Source: Kingdonia uniflora (taxonomy: Eukaryota > Streptophyta > Magnoliopsida > Ranunculales > Circaeasteraceae). Taken from it: a stretch of 64,000 nt of DNA. Below the pieces are notes generated by a model. The model saw only the letters and a program-made list of their open reading frames with translations. It did not search any database and was not told the origin of the DNA. Below, piece by piece: positions 34,129 to 44,078 of this stretch. The first letter of the stretch is position 1. Every line of letters starts with the position of its first letter. The translations under genes and the position numbers were made by a program. The stretch lies in the NCBI GenBank assembly GCA_014058105.1, contig JACGCM010002890.1:2604001-2668000 (forward strand), in the 5' to 3' direction.

Positions 34129-34431
34129 TCAGCGCAACTGCACCGCAGTTACGCCAATCCCTGCATCTGTCTCCCCAACCTTGTCTTCCACAAAAATATG
34201 GAGACAAAACCAACATTGCTTGCCTGTAGTGACAACGTGGCGAAGCCTCCATCTATAGTAAAAATCCTCCTCAACTTCGGCCGCTTCATCTTTTGATATT
34301 CCATGGTACGTTGGAGAAATAGGAATAGGAGTCGGATTCTCCAAGGACTGATCTCCAAAAAACTTTAACTTCAACCTCTATATTTCAGAAGCAATTTTCT
34401 CTTCAAGAACCATCCTACGAGTCTTCAACAT
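34129..34431 (-). pseudogene. A-1 small antisense gene 1, single stop
   Basis: An ATG at 34431 opens MLKTRRMVLEEKIASEI, a TAG, then RLKLKFFGDQSLENPTPI. YYRWRLRHVVTT, FCLHIFVEDKVGETDAGI and a stop at 34129 follow. The order KFFG, aromatic-W, TT, F-L, E-D-x-V matches small antisense gene 1 of family B (KFFG, YLW, TTAE, FLM-LAE, V), though few residues are identical. It lies about 330 bases before the 3' LTR, the same place as in B. Confidence 0.5.
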
Positions 34432-34761
34432 CTTCAACACTTGCAGAAAATTTTGTATCAGAACAAGCGTACTTGGCCACCAACCTCGGTACAGGTACTA
34501 TTTACATAACCCTTCATTTATTGTGCAGGTATATTTTACCAAGCGTCATCATTAAATACGATGAGACTCTTCAAACCCTAATTGTCGCATACATCAATAT
34601 TCCCATCAGCAATAAATGCACATACTTCACCCTTGACACGCGCATTCTTCATGCTGTCAAACACCATCATTACTTCTTTCCACATTTAAATTTCAAACCC
34701 ATATCCCAAAAAATTCTTTCTCAACCCAAGCCACTCGTGACTTCGGTTGCGAGAGGACTAT
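34432..34761 (+). other. A-1 end of interior before the 3' LTR
   Basis: No gene supported. The last bases, GCGAGAGGACTAT (34749-34761), include the likely, decayed purine tract of family A. Confidence 0.45.
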
Positions 34762-35376
34762 TATAGAGGCCTATCCCTCGGTCTTCCCTTAATCAATCTA
34801 TCTCCAGTTTGATCTACCTCCATATTAGACTCATGCATTCTCCACATGACTTCACCAATTAACATTGCCACATATTCCACGAACTGACAAGAAATATTGG
34901 TCGAGCTCAAACCAAAAAACCTGGACAAGTCAAAGCCATCTGTCTTTCTCAAACTTAGTTGTTACTCACTCAACCGCCACTAACCATATTGTTCAGAGAA
35001 CATGCTCCAGCATGATGAAGAACTGCCGAAAAGGTCTATATAAAGAAAAAGTCTAGAAGAGACATGGACAAGATGATTATAGGAGAAATCACCAGGAATG
35101 CTATATTTTCTAGACTCTCTAAAGCTTTAAACTTCTTATTCACAAGATCAAGCATTTCTAAGTCTAGAAATCACTTGTAATAAGATATCAGCCTTAAGAA
35201 ATTAATGTCACTATTATCAAAATCCTCAACCCGAGGTCGTGGTTTTTTAGCCTATTAATAGGTTTTCCACGCTAAACACCTGTACCATTTTAAGTTTTCA
35301 ATTTGATTTTGTTACAAGTAGATTGGTGTAAGAGCTAATTCTAGGCCACTTCGAGTTTACAAATTAGGCCATTACA
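34762..35376 (+). repeat. A-1 3' LTR
   Basis: It starts TATAGAGGCC (5' LTR: TGTAGGGACC) and ends GGCCATTACA, followed by GTTAC. TATA box at 35037. The GAGGTCGTGG block and hairpin are at about 35225-35265. It looks solo by itself, but the GTTAC pairing with 7675-7679 shows it is the partner of the LTR at 7680. Confidence 0.88.
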
Positions 35377-35381
35377 GTTAC

Positions 35382-36025
35382 CCTCGGTTAGAAGCATTGT
35401 CAAATATATAAGACTATAAACAACAAGTTAATTGAACTAACATACTTGCGTGAAGTCGATGAATTGGGTTCTCTATGACCTCTAGCGAGGATTTGAATGA
35501 TAGATGATATATATTAAGTTAGATGACAGATCGAGTAGGAAGAAGGTTACAGGGCATTCGAAGGTAATCTTGAAGGGGGTTTTAAAGAGAGTTTTTCTAA
35601 CCCCTTCATAGTGTGTCCTCCCTCCTATTTATAGGAGATAGGAAATGGGTGAGTCACCATAGGAGGTCAGATTACATGTATATACTTTAGGATAACTGTT
35701 CTGTACATGGAGTCAGTTTTGACACTATAGTTGTTTGGCGGCTTAATTTACTGCTCTGTCTGGTGACCTGGCTATCAGGTGTGTCTGCCTTCGGCCATGT
35801 ATCACTATGGTCAAAGTTTCCATGGTGCCTAGTTCTGGTGCTGACCATCTATTTTTGGCTTCGACTACATAGTTAGCTTCGATGATGCCTTTGAGTGTTC
35901 GATTAATCTCGGAAGGCTTCGTGGAATTAGTTTCTAGTCTTGCTGGGCTTTGAGTCTCTAGGTAGGCTTCGATATAGCCTTCGAGTATTCGACTGGTGCT
36001 AGAAGGCTGCGAGTAGGCAACTATA
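35382..36025 (-). repeat. D-1 3' LTR, main piece
   Basis: On the minus strand it starts TATAGTTGCCTACTCGCAGCC at 36025, directly after the purine tract. It has TATAAATAGG at 35633-35624. It is cut at 35382 by A-1 and completed at 7679-7625, giving about 699 bases in total. Confidence 0.85.
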
Positions 36026-36039
36026 TTTCCCCCCTCTCA
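36026..36039 (-). other. D-1 polypurine tract
   Basis: The minus strand reads TGAGAGGGGGGAAA immediately before the LTR. It sets the orientation of D-1. Confidence 0.85.
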
Positions 36040-36262
36040 ATAAGGGCCTTAGAAATTGCTGTAGATGGCGTATGTTGAGAAAAACTGTTGGGCATGAGAA
36101 GTTTAAAAGTTGACTGGTGTGAATGTGGGTAGTTCCGAGGAGAATATTCAAGGTAATTGCTAATTAAGGAGGTAATAAATGCCCTTTAATCAAAATATAA
36201 ATAGGGGTTGTTAGGGGGGAAATTAAAGTACTATTCATCTTCTTTCTTGAGTAAGCACAACA

Positions 36263-36563
36263 ATGGAAACCACTCCAAATAATCGTTACCAGAAGAGAAT
36301 GGAGGAAAAAATTAACGTATTTAGGAAAAGGCGATGGCTCTGAAGTAGAACTTTTTTGGGGATCAAGGTTTGGATATGCCGTTGCCTGACCTGGAAGAGC
36401 TGGAACTGAAGAAGAATACCTGTGGGCATCCGTACGCGTACTAGTTGAGAGTAATGCAATGATTGGGACCGAATGTGAGTAACCGATATTATTTGTTGAT
36501 GAGCTTGGCAGAACAATAGGTGCGGGTTGAAGACGTGGCCAAGGCTCAGGCGGGGCTTTGTGA
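36263..36563 (+). pseudogene. D-1 small antisense gene, broken
   Basis: It is antisense to the minus-strand element. It opens METTPNNRYQKRM at 36263, the same start as MDTTPNTRYQ in B-3. With frame changes one then reads DMPLPDLEELE, GHPYAY and YYLLMSLAEQ, then VEDVAKAQAGL and a stop at 36561-36563. It is the only small antisense gene in D-1. Confidence 0.6.
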
Positions 36564-37799
36564 GAACTGGCCCATGTATAAATAGGGGGGTCTTCGGTAT
36601 TATGGTTGGGTATGTAAAGAGAGTTGTTATTGTTGCTGTTGTTTTCTTTCTTCTTTTCGATGTTGATGATGTATGCCCACTTACTTTTTGAATGAATCAA
36701 TGATGTGCTTGTCGAAGTATGGAAGTATAACAGTATAGGTAATGCAGACGATGGTAATGTAGGTGTAGTTTAATGTTCAAACTTCTGACTTGGGTAATGA
36801 AAGCGAGTAATAGTGCTAATAAAATTTAAGTATTTGATAAGAACGAAAAATATGGGCCGAAGGCTCGATAAGGAATTGTATGTGTACGATCGCTACGGTA
36901 GAATGTAGATGAATGACCACGGTTGCATGTATGCAATGGCTCGAAAGAGAATACATGGGATGGCTCGAAAACGTCTGTGGTCAAAGGGTGCGAGTATGGT
37001 TGAATGTATAAGATGGCTTAAAAATGAATGTATGGGAGGCTTCGATCACAAAAGCTGACAACCGTAATGGCAGAAATGTTTGAGATGATACTACTCATGG
37101 GGTAGTGTATCGCTGCAGGCCATCATTATGTTTCTTCGGGTATGGGAAAGAGGTGGAGGTGATGCGTGGGCTTTAGGTGACTACTTCAGGTTGTGTGTCA
37201 GAAGGTTCGTGAGAGCTAGAAAAAGTCTTGGGATGGGGTAAGTGTGGGATGCGCATATGAGTGCAAGTAGGGGCAATCTTGGAAAAATACTTATTGCCTA
37301 AAAAGGAGACGGGAGTGGAGGAGTGGTAATGATGGCGAGTGGGGGAAACCAAGGCAGTAAGTTTTTCTTGGGCAATATTTAAAGAGGGGAGAGAAAGAGT
37401 TACTGTTCCCGAACAAATTATTGCGGTTGAACTTGTTGGAGAGGAGAAAAGTAAAATACTGTTGCTGCTGAGAAATTTGATTTGATCAAACTGCTATGCC
37501 ATCTGAGTTCTTGGTAAAGATAGCTAATTTCTTTTCGCTGTTGCTTCTCCTTTTATTTTTGTCTGTACAGTAGGGGTAAGTTTTTGCTAGGTCGCCGGTA
37601 ACGGCATAACTGAGGAAGGGGGTAATAGTTGTGGCGGGAGGTCTGGCAAAGTGGTAAATTTGGAGGGGGGGGGGGGAGGTAGTAATCGAATATTCGGTTG
37701 TAGGTCGGCTGATTAGTGGGGGTAGGTAATATTATAGTATAGAACTGAACCTTGATACTCAAATATATAGAGGTCAATCCTCTTCTTCTGTAGGGTATA
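36564..37799. other. D-1 spacer between antisense genes
   Basis: No supported gene. A minus ORF 36164-36700 (178 codons) overlaps the small antisense gene from the other strand and is asparagine/serine-rich without motifs, so it is probably chance. A run of 12 or more G lies near 37664. Confidence 0.4.
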
Positions 37800-39913
37800 A
37801 TGCATACCCATCAACTTTCAAAGATAAGGCTGGTAGATGCGGATTAGGTGGAAGTAAATGAACCGAGTATATCTGGTCAAGGTCGAGGGGATGAAAGGAG
37901 TGATGTGGAAGTGTTAGAAATTACAATGGATGACTCGTTGGTAGTAGTAGTGCTAGATGTTGGAGCATCGACTAGGAGTCGTCGTAGGGCTCAAATAGTT
38001 GGAGAGAGTGACGAAGAAGAAAATGAGGAGGGGGAAGGAAAGGGAAGGGGGGACAAAAGTACTGTCGAATCTACGGGTGATAAGAAGGATGAAGGGAAGG
38101 GGGAAAAGAGTGATAGTAGTAAAGGTACGGATGAGGAAGGGACAACTATGGGGCCAGTCTCACCTTCAGAAAAGGCGAGGCTAGATCGATTAATGGCAAA
38201 ACATGGGTTGGCAAAGGTGGGTGTTATTATGGTGCTATAAAGGGCCAAGTAAATGTTTAAGGATTCCCCCCAAGAGGGGATTATGGCATTCATAGGCCAA
38301 ATTTGTTTAGGGATGCAGCTACATCATCGAAGGCTGGTGAAGCAGGTGCTAAACTTTTAGGATGTAGCCCCATGCCAGATGAATGACAACTCTTATGAAA
38401 TGATGAGGGTAGTCAAAGGGATGAATGTGGAGTTGAAATGCGAAGAGAAGTTATTGATCGAGTGGCTTGACATAGTATCGTTCTATTCGAGGAAGGCAAA
38501 TAAGAAGGTAGGAACATATCACATTCAGTACCATTTAGACAAACCATGGTTAATTGACTAGTATTTGACTGGGCGTGGGTGGGATAAGGATCTGGTGGTG
38601 GTGAAGGGGAGCTATGTGAATGTACAGGGGGAAGAAGAATTTGGACTGAAGAACAAGTTATTCATTGCAAGTAAGTTAGTGGTCGAAGTATATTGATTGT
38701 GTTGCTCGAATAAACTGTTAATCTTTTCTTCATTATTTTGCAGAACCCACCAATAATGGATTGAAGAACCCGATGACCTATATTGATGAGCTTATCAATT
38801 AGAGCGAAGAGTGGGTGAATAAGGTATTTCGGAAGTTGGGTATTGTTAGAAAGAGACAAAAGAAGACGAACACGATACTGAGAGACGTTCCAATTGCTGC
38901 TGGGTTATCAAGGAAGAGAAATGAAGAAGGTACCTCAGCAAGGGCAGGTGTGATGGAAAACGAGGATCTAACTTGAAAGTTTAGCTTTGTACCAAGGGCT
39001 CGGTGAGGAGCGCCCGAAACGACACGGTCGAGCATTCCCGAGACTTTTCCCAAAGTAATTCGGCAGACCAACAAATGCAAAGGCAAAGTCAAGAACAAAG
39101 GCTTAACAACCTATTTAACGAAGACAATTGTGTGAAAGAGGATCGGTGAGATGACGGTCGACGGGGATGACCAATTCGAGGCTAGGCGCACGCGGTCGAG
39201 TATGAAGAGAACGTTTGAGTAACGACTGAGTCGATGATAAGTCTCTTCGGCACTAACCTAGATGAAGTGGGGTAGAAAGTTGGGAAAGTTTTGCACCAAA
39301 TAAGTATTTTGGATATTTGAAGTTGAAATTATGCTTTAAGAACTGGTAATTAGTCGAGTATTTTTGTAGGTAAATGCTTGGATGATATCTTTTAGCAAAG
39401 TACAAAAGGTATCGAGTGAAAAGTTGAAGGAGTCGAGAAGACAGGCTAGAGCAGGCGCAGGGGACCATTCTATCGTTAGAGAGCCGGGTCGGTGTGCTAG
39501 AAATAGATTAGGTATAGATTCGAGCTGATGCCGTGAGGAAAACCTAAGCTGCGATTGCAAATTATGACCAGAGGGTAGCATTGCTGGAGGCGAAGCTGAC
39601 CAACAAGGAGGAGCTACTGTAAAACAATCGTGCAAGGTTCCAGGTGCAGTACGACTAGGAGTGTGACGTGACCACAACCATAAAGAATTTTGTAGATTGG
39701 TTGGGTTATGATCCAGAGACCTTTAAACTCTACCCTCTAATAGATGAAGATATTGAAGATGTTACACGGGCGGACATGATGGAAGTGGACCCTGTAGGTG
39801 GAGCTGTTGGAGATGCGGTAGCTGATCCCATGGTCGAAATGGATAGTGCTAGAACTGGTAATACTATTTTGAAGGTGGTGCTGTTGGTGAAAACCTTGCT
39901 AGTGAGGGAGTAA
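37800..39913 (+). pseudogene. D-1 large antisense gene, spliced, broken
   Basis: The ATG at 37800 gives MHTHQLSKI, matching MRTRQASRM in D-2. After one TAG the frame is open for 130 codons (37848-38240) as an acidic, lysine-rich segment (NEPSISGQGRGDERSDVEVLE; GESDEEENEEGEGKG). The domain block follows (VLNF, APCQMNDNSYEMM at about 38340-38400, WLDIVSFYSRKANKK, KPWLID, TGRGWDKDLVVVKG). An intron at 38671-38743 has a canonical GTAAGT donor and TTTTGCAG acceptor. The later exons are heavily broken, but FQVQYD, FVDWLGYDPETFKLYPL (39650-39735) match the coiled-coil exon end of B-1. Same family as the A-1, B-1 and B-2 genes. Confidence 0.65.
38671..38743 (+). other. Intron 1 of the D-1 antisense gene
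   Basis: TTGCAA then GTAAGTTAGT as donor, and CATTATTTTGCAG then AACCC as acceptor. It is 73 bases long. It is at the same place in the protein as intron 1 of B-1 and B-2 and has the best splice sites of the set. Confidence 0.65.
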
Positions 39914-40139
39914 CGGCGATGATGGAGAGTGTGAGCGACCCGGTGTGAGAATGCTTAGAGGAAGGACTTGGATTGGTTTCTATTTTATAATGAACCTTTT
40001 GATTTTGTGAGTTCGATAGGTAAAGTTGAACAATTTGGTATGTACTTCAATATTTGGGTATTCGCATAGATTTGCTGGTATATTTGACGTGTAAATTGGA
40101 GAAAGTTGGAAACAACAGGTTGGTTATGAATTGAAGTAG

Positions 40140-40470
40140 GAAGTTTATTGGACTTCAAAGGTCACCTCCGGGTATTTCTATCTGCGGGTTTGATCCAAAC
40201 AAAGCGTAATGTTATCGGCCCCAATACAAAGGGTTGGCATTAAACTTGGGTTTGACCAACTTAAAAATTTCACTGGACTTTGAAGGTCACCCCCAGGTAT
40301 TTCTAGCCGCGGGTTTGATCCTAAACAAAGCATAATCTGGTCAGCCCCAATGCGTCCCCGAGTATCTGGTCTGCTAACCATTCATGTTACTTGGGAGTAT
40401 TCAAATTGGAACCTTGAAAAATTTAAGGTCACCCCAAGTATCAGTCGTGTCGAAGGGTTTACATGATACT
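40140..40470 (-). repeat. Decayed tandem repeats in D-1
   Basis: GGTCACC(T/C)CC-GGTATT starts at 40161 and 40283, and GGTCACCCCAAGTATCAG at 40428. On the minus strand this is the GATAC...GGTGACC part of the B repeat unit. Spacing is irregular (about 122 and 145), so the array has shrunk or diverged. Confidence 0.65.
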
Positions 40471-40535
40471 TATGTTTGACCAACTCAAGAAGTTCATTGG
40501 AGATATGAGATGAAGCTCAGAGGAGAAAAATATGT

Positions 40536-40969
40536 TTATTGATTACTTATGGTGGATAAATCAGCTGTGGGGATTGGTGGTCGCAGCCTGTTGTAGGATA
40601 CTAGTTGCATTGTGTTTAAACCCTGGGTTATGGCTCGAAGAGCCATAGATCGGCCAGGGTTGAGGGCACCACAATTGCCTTCATTGAGTTTGGTAAGTAT
40701 GGTAGTTGCCTCATGTTGGGAGATGCAACAGAGGTGTATGCCATTTGGGGATTTGTAATTTAGACCACCTTTATGAATGGTGTACCGTCTACAGTTTTCC
40801 AATAACGAACGTTTGGCATTGGGATCCTCCAGGAGGGTAGAACTGTTGAAGTATGCAAGGAAAGGTTTGTGCCAATTTCAGTATCAAGGTTCTCGCTCCA
40901 GTATCGATAGAATTGATTTCCATCTGGGCTACACTTGGGCATTCGAGCACTTCGATAGTAAGGGTTCAA
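40536..40969 (-). pseudogene. D-1 integrase remnant with an internal deletion
   Basis: The minus-strand frame at 40802-40536 reads ENCRRYTIHKGGLNYKSPNG, CISQHEATTILTKLNEGNCGALNPGRSMALRAITQG, the N-terminal part of integrase. It then jumps directly to NTMQLVSYNRL, the last segment of pol (NTMQLASYNRPYLQ in B-1, near 25928). The CxxC half of the zinc finger, the whole catalytic core and most of the C-terminal domain, about 950 bases, are missing. The join keeps the frame open for 88 codons. The element could not have integrated by itself after this loss. Confidence 0.75.
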
Positions 40970-42003
40970 GATTCAGATTGGCCTTGCATGGCGGCAATGT
41001 AAGTGAGGGCGTCATCATGCTTATTTTTGCGGGTAATGTGTAATCAATAATTTTTTAGGGAACTGATCCATGCGTTGGCGGACGAGTGTAGCATACTCAG
41101 CCATGCAATCGTTTGCCTGATTTTCACTGGTGTACTGTCTCGTAACAAGCTAGGAATCAGTAAATACTGCAAGTTTGGGGATACCAAGTTTGAGAGTTAG
41201 ATCTTGACCATGTATCAAAGCTTCGTACTCCGCCTTGTTGTTGGTACATTCGAAGTTTAATTTAGTAGCCTTTTTGATGCGGTTGTTGGAAGGTGTGACC
41301 AGGACGATACCTATACCAGAACCTTTTGGTCCTCTACATCCAAATGTAAAGAGATGCCAACCTGTATTGGGATGCCAAGGGTCAGTCAGTTCGGGTGGAT
41401 CTTCAGGTAGATCATCTTCGTGTTCTTCCCAGTCGATGTTTTCTATCGGGAATTCGGCAAGAAAATCGGCCACTGCCTGTCCTTTGAGAGAAACTTGTTA
41501 TTCAAAGGTGATATCATGTTCGCCGAGGGATACATACCAATGTTGCACTCGTCTGAATTTATCTTTTGTACTGAGGAGTTCCCGAAGAGGATAACTGGTA
41601 ATGACGCGTATGTGGTGTTCCTAGAAGTGTGGTTTTAGCTTTCTAGAGGTATAGACAAAAGTAAGCAATAGTCGTTAAAGTTTAGTGTATCGTATTTTGG
41701 CAGGGGTTAGGGTCTTGCTGATAAAATAGACAAGTTTCTCAATATTGGCATCGATTCGGATGAGGACTGAGCTGATAGAGGTCTTGGTGATTGCGAGATA
41801 TAAAGTGAGTATTTTTCCTTCGACCGGGGTATTGATGATTGAGGGTTGGCCAAGGAAATTTTTGAGATCGAGAAAAGCTTGTTCGTATTCAGGGGTCTAG
41901 TTAATTTTGAGGTTCTTCTTTTTTGCTTTATGAACACCTTCATCACGCAAAATGGAGAATAACCTTGCACAACGGTCATAGGATTTGGAGATAAAGTGGT
42001 TTA
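40970..42003 (-). pseudogene. D-1 RNase H and archaeal-like RNase H, broken
   Basis: From 42003 downwards: HFISKSYDRCARLFS, then classical RNase H (KTSISSVLIRIDANI, LVYFISKTLTPA). Then come GQAVADFLAEFPIENIDWEEHEDD and the second RNase H, LFTFGCRGPKGSGIGIVLVT, where the first catalytic D of TDGS has become F. ECTNNKAEYEALIHGQDLTLKLGIP and FTDS follow. A 107-codon open segment (41473-41150) survives. A TAA lies next to QVSLKGQ, one codon before the stop shared by B-1 and B-2. Confidence 0.82.
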
Positions 42004-42308
42004 GGACACATCTGACAGCCAGACACATCTGACAGCCACCTCACTAGGCAGATAGAGTTCGACCATGGCAATACATGGTCAAAGCCAGACACATCTGACA
42101 GCCACCTCACTAGGCAGAACATTAAAATGAGCCGCCAGATAACTATAATGTCAGAACCGACCTCACGTACAAAATAGTTGTCCCCAAAGGATATACATGT
42201 AATCTGGCCTCCCATAGCGACTCACCCCTTTCCCTATCACCTATAAATAAGAGGGAGGAGGCACTATGAAGTGGTTAGAAAAACTCTTCCTAAAGCCCCC
42301 TTCAAGAT
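42004..42308 (+). repeat. D-type LTR piece, forward, truncated at both ends
   Basis: It matches the middle of the D LTR: GACCATGG...ACATGGTC, then CTCACTAGGCAGAAC, CATGTAATCTGGCCTCC, TATAAATAAG (42242) and AGCCCCCTTCAAGAT. It begins abruptly at the end of D-1 pol. Its first 115 bases hold local duplications of ACACATCTGACAGCC (three copies) and CCTCACTAGGCAGA (two copies). Confidence 0.75.
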
Positions 42309-43033
42309 TGAAGGGGCCTAACTTCTTTCAGAGGGGAAGTCGGCTCTTACACCATGGGGTTAATCCACAATCAAAGGAATACAAGTAAATAATCTAGAGT
42401 ATGAACAATCTATAAACAATATACTTGCGTAGAGGCCTGAATGTGATGCCCTACGACCTCTGATAAAATTTTTTAAGAGAGTATTTATTACTGATTAGTA
42501 ATCAAAGGTTCGAGTACTGGGTTTTTATAGGGTGATCAAAGGTAAACTGCAAAGGAGCTGGGGAACATTTTTCTAACCCCTCCTTGGTTCCCCATCTCTC
42601 CTATTTATAGAACATAGGAAGGGCTGAGTCACCAAGGTTAGGTTAGATTATAAGGGTACCATCTGGATATTCTGCCGTAGGTATGGGCGCCGAAAATGTC
42701 GGAACTATCACTATAACAGTTGTTGGGTTTGTCTATGTACTTTTACACTGTGGCAGTGGTTGAGCCTGTCACTATAGCTATAAGGACCAACCATTGTGCT
42801 GTCTTGTCTAATGAGATGGCTGCCTGTCCCGTCATACTTCAACCATGTGTAGATATGGTCGAAGTGTTTCTGCTGTGATGAGTGGTGTCCGTCCTCGAGG
42901 TTTGTTTAGAGTCGAAGCTTCGTCTTCGGACGATCTTTGGGAGGTTTGTTTGTGGATTTGCCTGGACTTCGAGAGGTTCGAGTAGGCTTTGAAGTAGCCT
43001 TCGAGTATCTGTTTGGGGTAGGAGGCTGCGATC
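42309..43033 (-). repeat. Inverted B-type LTR without its interior
   Basis: On the minus strand it ends GAAGTTAGGCCCCTTCA at 42309 and carries TATAAATAGG at 42609-42600. Its terminal part matches the B-3 LTR end at 58058-58165. There is no PBS or purine tract beside it, so it is a solo or truncated LTR. Its start is lost just before the CACTA end at 43034. Confidence 0.75.
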
Positions 43034-43455
43034 CACTATAACAAATACAGGTTCTTACGTCATTGAAAAAATGACGTAATAGTGATTTAACGTCATTTGT
43101 ACAAATGACGTCGAAGGCGATGATGTGGAATGGTAGGGACTAACGACGTCATTAAATAAGTGACGTGGAAAGCTAGGCACTAACGTCATTAATTAAGTGA
43201 CGAATAAGGGGTTTCAAAAAATGACGCTATTGATAGCCAATTCCGGTGGCCGGCCGGCTAATGTATTCTATTGATGTCACTAAGTAACGTCATTAAAAAA
43301 TGACGTAGTTGAACTCTTTTAACGTCATATTTAAAGTGACATGGTAGCATTTTTATATATCAACAATGACATTTTAAAAATAACGTCAATACTTCAAAAA
43401 ATGCAAAATAAATAAATAATAATAATAAAAAATCAAATATTGTCAATCTACTGCC
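43034..43455 (+). mobile_element. CACTA (En/Spm-type) transposon end
   Basis: It begins CACTATAACAAATACAGG, the kind of terminal repeat typical of plant CACTA elements. Dense subterminal copies of ACGTCATT and AATGACGT in both orientations follow (at least ten between 43056 and 43390), often as palindromes, plus a GC-rich GGTGGCCGGCCGGC patch. The other end (TAGTG) and a 3-bp target duplication are not visible, and I see no transposase. It is a one-ended fragment. Confidence 0.7.
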
Positions 43456-43507
43456 CTGTCCTCCTCTCTACAGCCTAGTTCTCTTGTGCGGGCACATTTG
43501 CAGCCAT
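43455..43507 (-). pseudogene. B-3 small antisense gene 2, stub
   Basis: An ATG at 43507 opens MAANVPAQEN, a TAG, then AVERR, matching MAADIPVQED of B-1 and MAENGPIAEDQTAVRVRR of B-2. It breaks off against the CACTA sequence at about 43455. This fixes that junction within a few bases. Confidence 0.55.
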
Positions 43508-44078
43508 TATAATTCGTGCAAATAAGAAGAAAGATGAAGAAAGAATGATGGGAAATCCTCATCATAACAGTTCCTTTTATTCATGAAGAGCGATTTCAAC
43601 CTTCCCTCTTCCCAAGCCGAATTAATTGCTACCTTCAATTCCCACCTTGAAAAAAGAACAGTCCAACCTCTACAACTTCCTAAACGTAACAGTTTCCTCA
43701 GCATGCGCATGAAAACACCATTTATTAGGATTTGCAGTCGAAACTTGTGCACCGAACCTTCGACCAGCTACTCAACAGTCCACCCCGCATCGAACCATTG
43801 ACCATTTTTACACTTTGAGTTAACTACATTCGGCAATATCATTATACTTCGAGAACACCTTTCGCAGCATTAATATTATTTATTTCCAATACCTAGCAGT
43901 TTCCAATTCCTAGCAGTTACAAAAACTCAAATATACAACAAAATATTATTCTCATTCCATTCCATCACATACAACAACAAACCAGCAAAATTTTAAGCCT
44001 AAATATATTCATACAACCAGCCCAAACAAAAACCCTTACATAAAACCCCACAATTCAAAGAGACCAATCATCACCACC
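43508..44078. other. B-3 spacer between small antisense genes
   Basis: AT-rich, aligns with 30377-30963 of B-1 (shared CTTCCCTCTTCC...GAATTAAT...ACCTTCAATT block near 43600-43640). No gene supported. Confidence 0.45.

Larger units (their letters stand above)
7680..35376 (+). mobile_element. A-1: Tat-type element with B-1 nested inside
   Basis: The LTRs 7680-8295 and 34762-35376 are nearly equal in length and flanked by GTTAC. Leaving out B-1 and one TCTAT copy, the element is about 14.5 kb, large as is common in the Tat/Ogre group. Order: LTR, PBS, gag, protease, RT, RNase H, archaeal-like RNase H, integrase, 160-bp tandem repeats, large antisense gene, two small antisense genes, 3' LTR. B-1 landed upstream of the large antisense gene, separating it from the two small ones. 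Confidence 0.85.
7625..42003 (-). mobile_element. D-1: minus-strand Tat-type element, 3' portion, with A-1 and B-1 nested inside
   Basis: On the minus strand this element reads RNase H, second RNase H, integrase remnant, tandem repeats, antisense genes, purine tract (36039-36026) and 3' LTR (36025-35382 continuing at 7679-7625). A-1 splits the LTR. The 5' half (5' LTR, gag, protease, reverse transcriptase) is missing. Reading stops at about 42003 in the RT-RNase H connector (motif FISKS-DRC), where an unrelated-orientation LTR piece begins. GTAAA (7620-7624) flanks the preserved end, but no partner duplication can be found because the other end is lost. Confidence 0.8.

Noticed and set aside
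34762..35376. Solo LTR of family A
   Set aside because: The GTTAC after it matches GTTAC before the LTR at 7680, and the lengths agree, so it is the 3' LTR of A-1 separated by its own interior and B-1.
36164..36700. 178-codon minus ORF
   Set aside because: It overlaps the D-1 small antisense gene from the opposite strand, has no motif and has no counterpart in B-1, B-2 or D-2.
37660..37680. G-quadruplex in the poly-G run
   Set aside because: It is a single uninterrupted G run in a decayed spacer without spaced tracts and not found in related copies.
43034..43455. Self-contained MITE
   Set aside because: No inverted copy of the CACTA end is found within the region, and the motif layout is that of one CACTA terminus.
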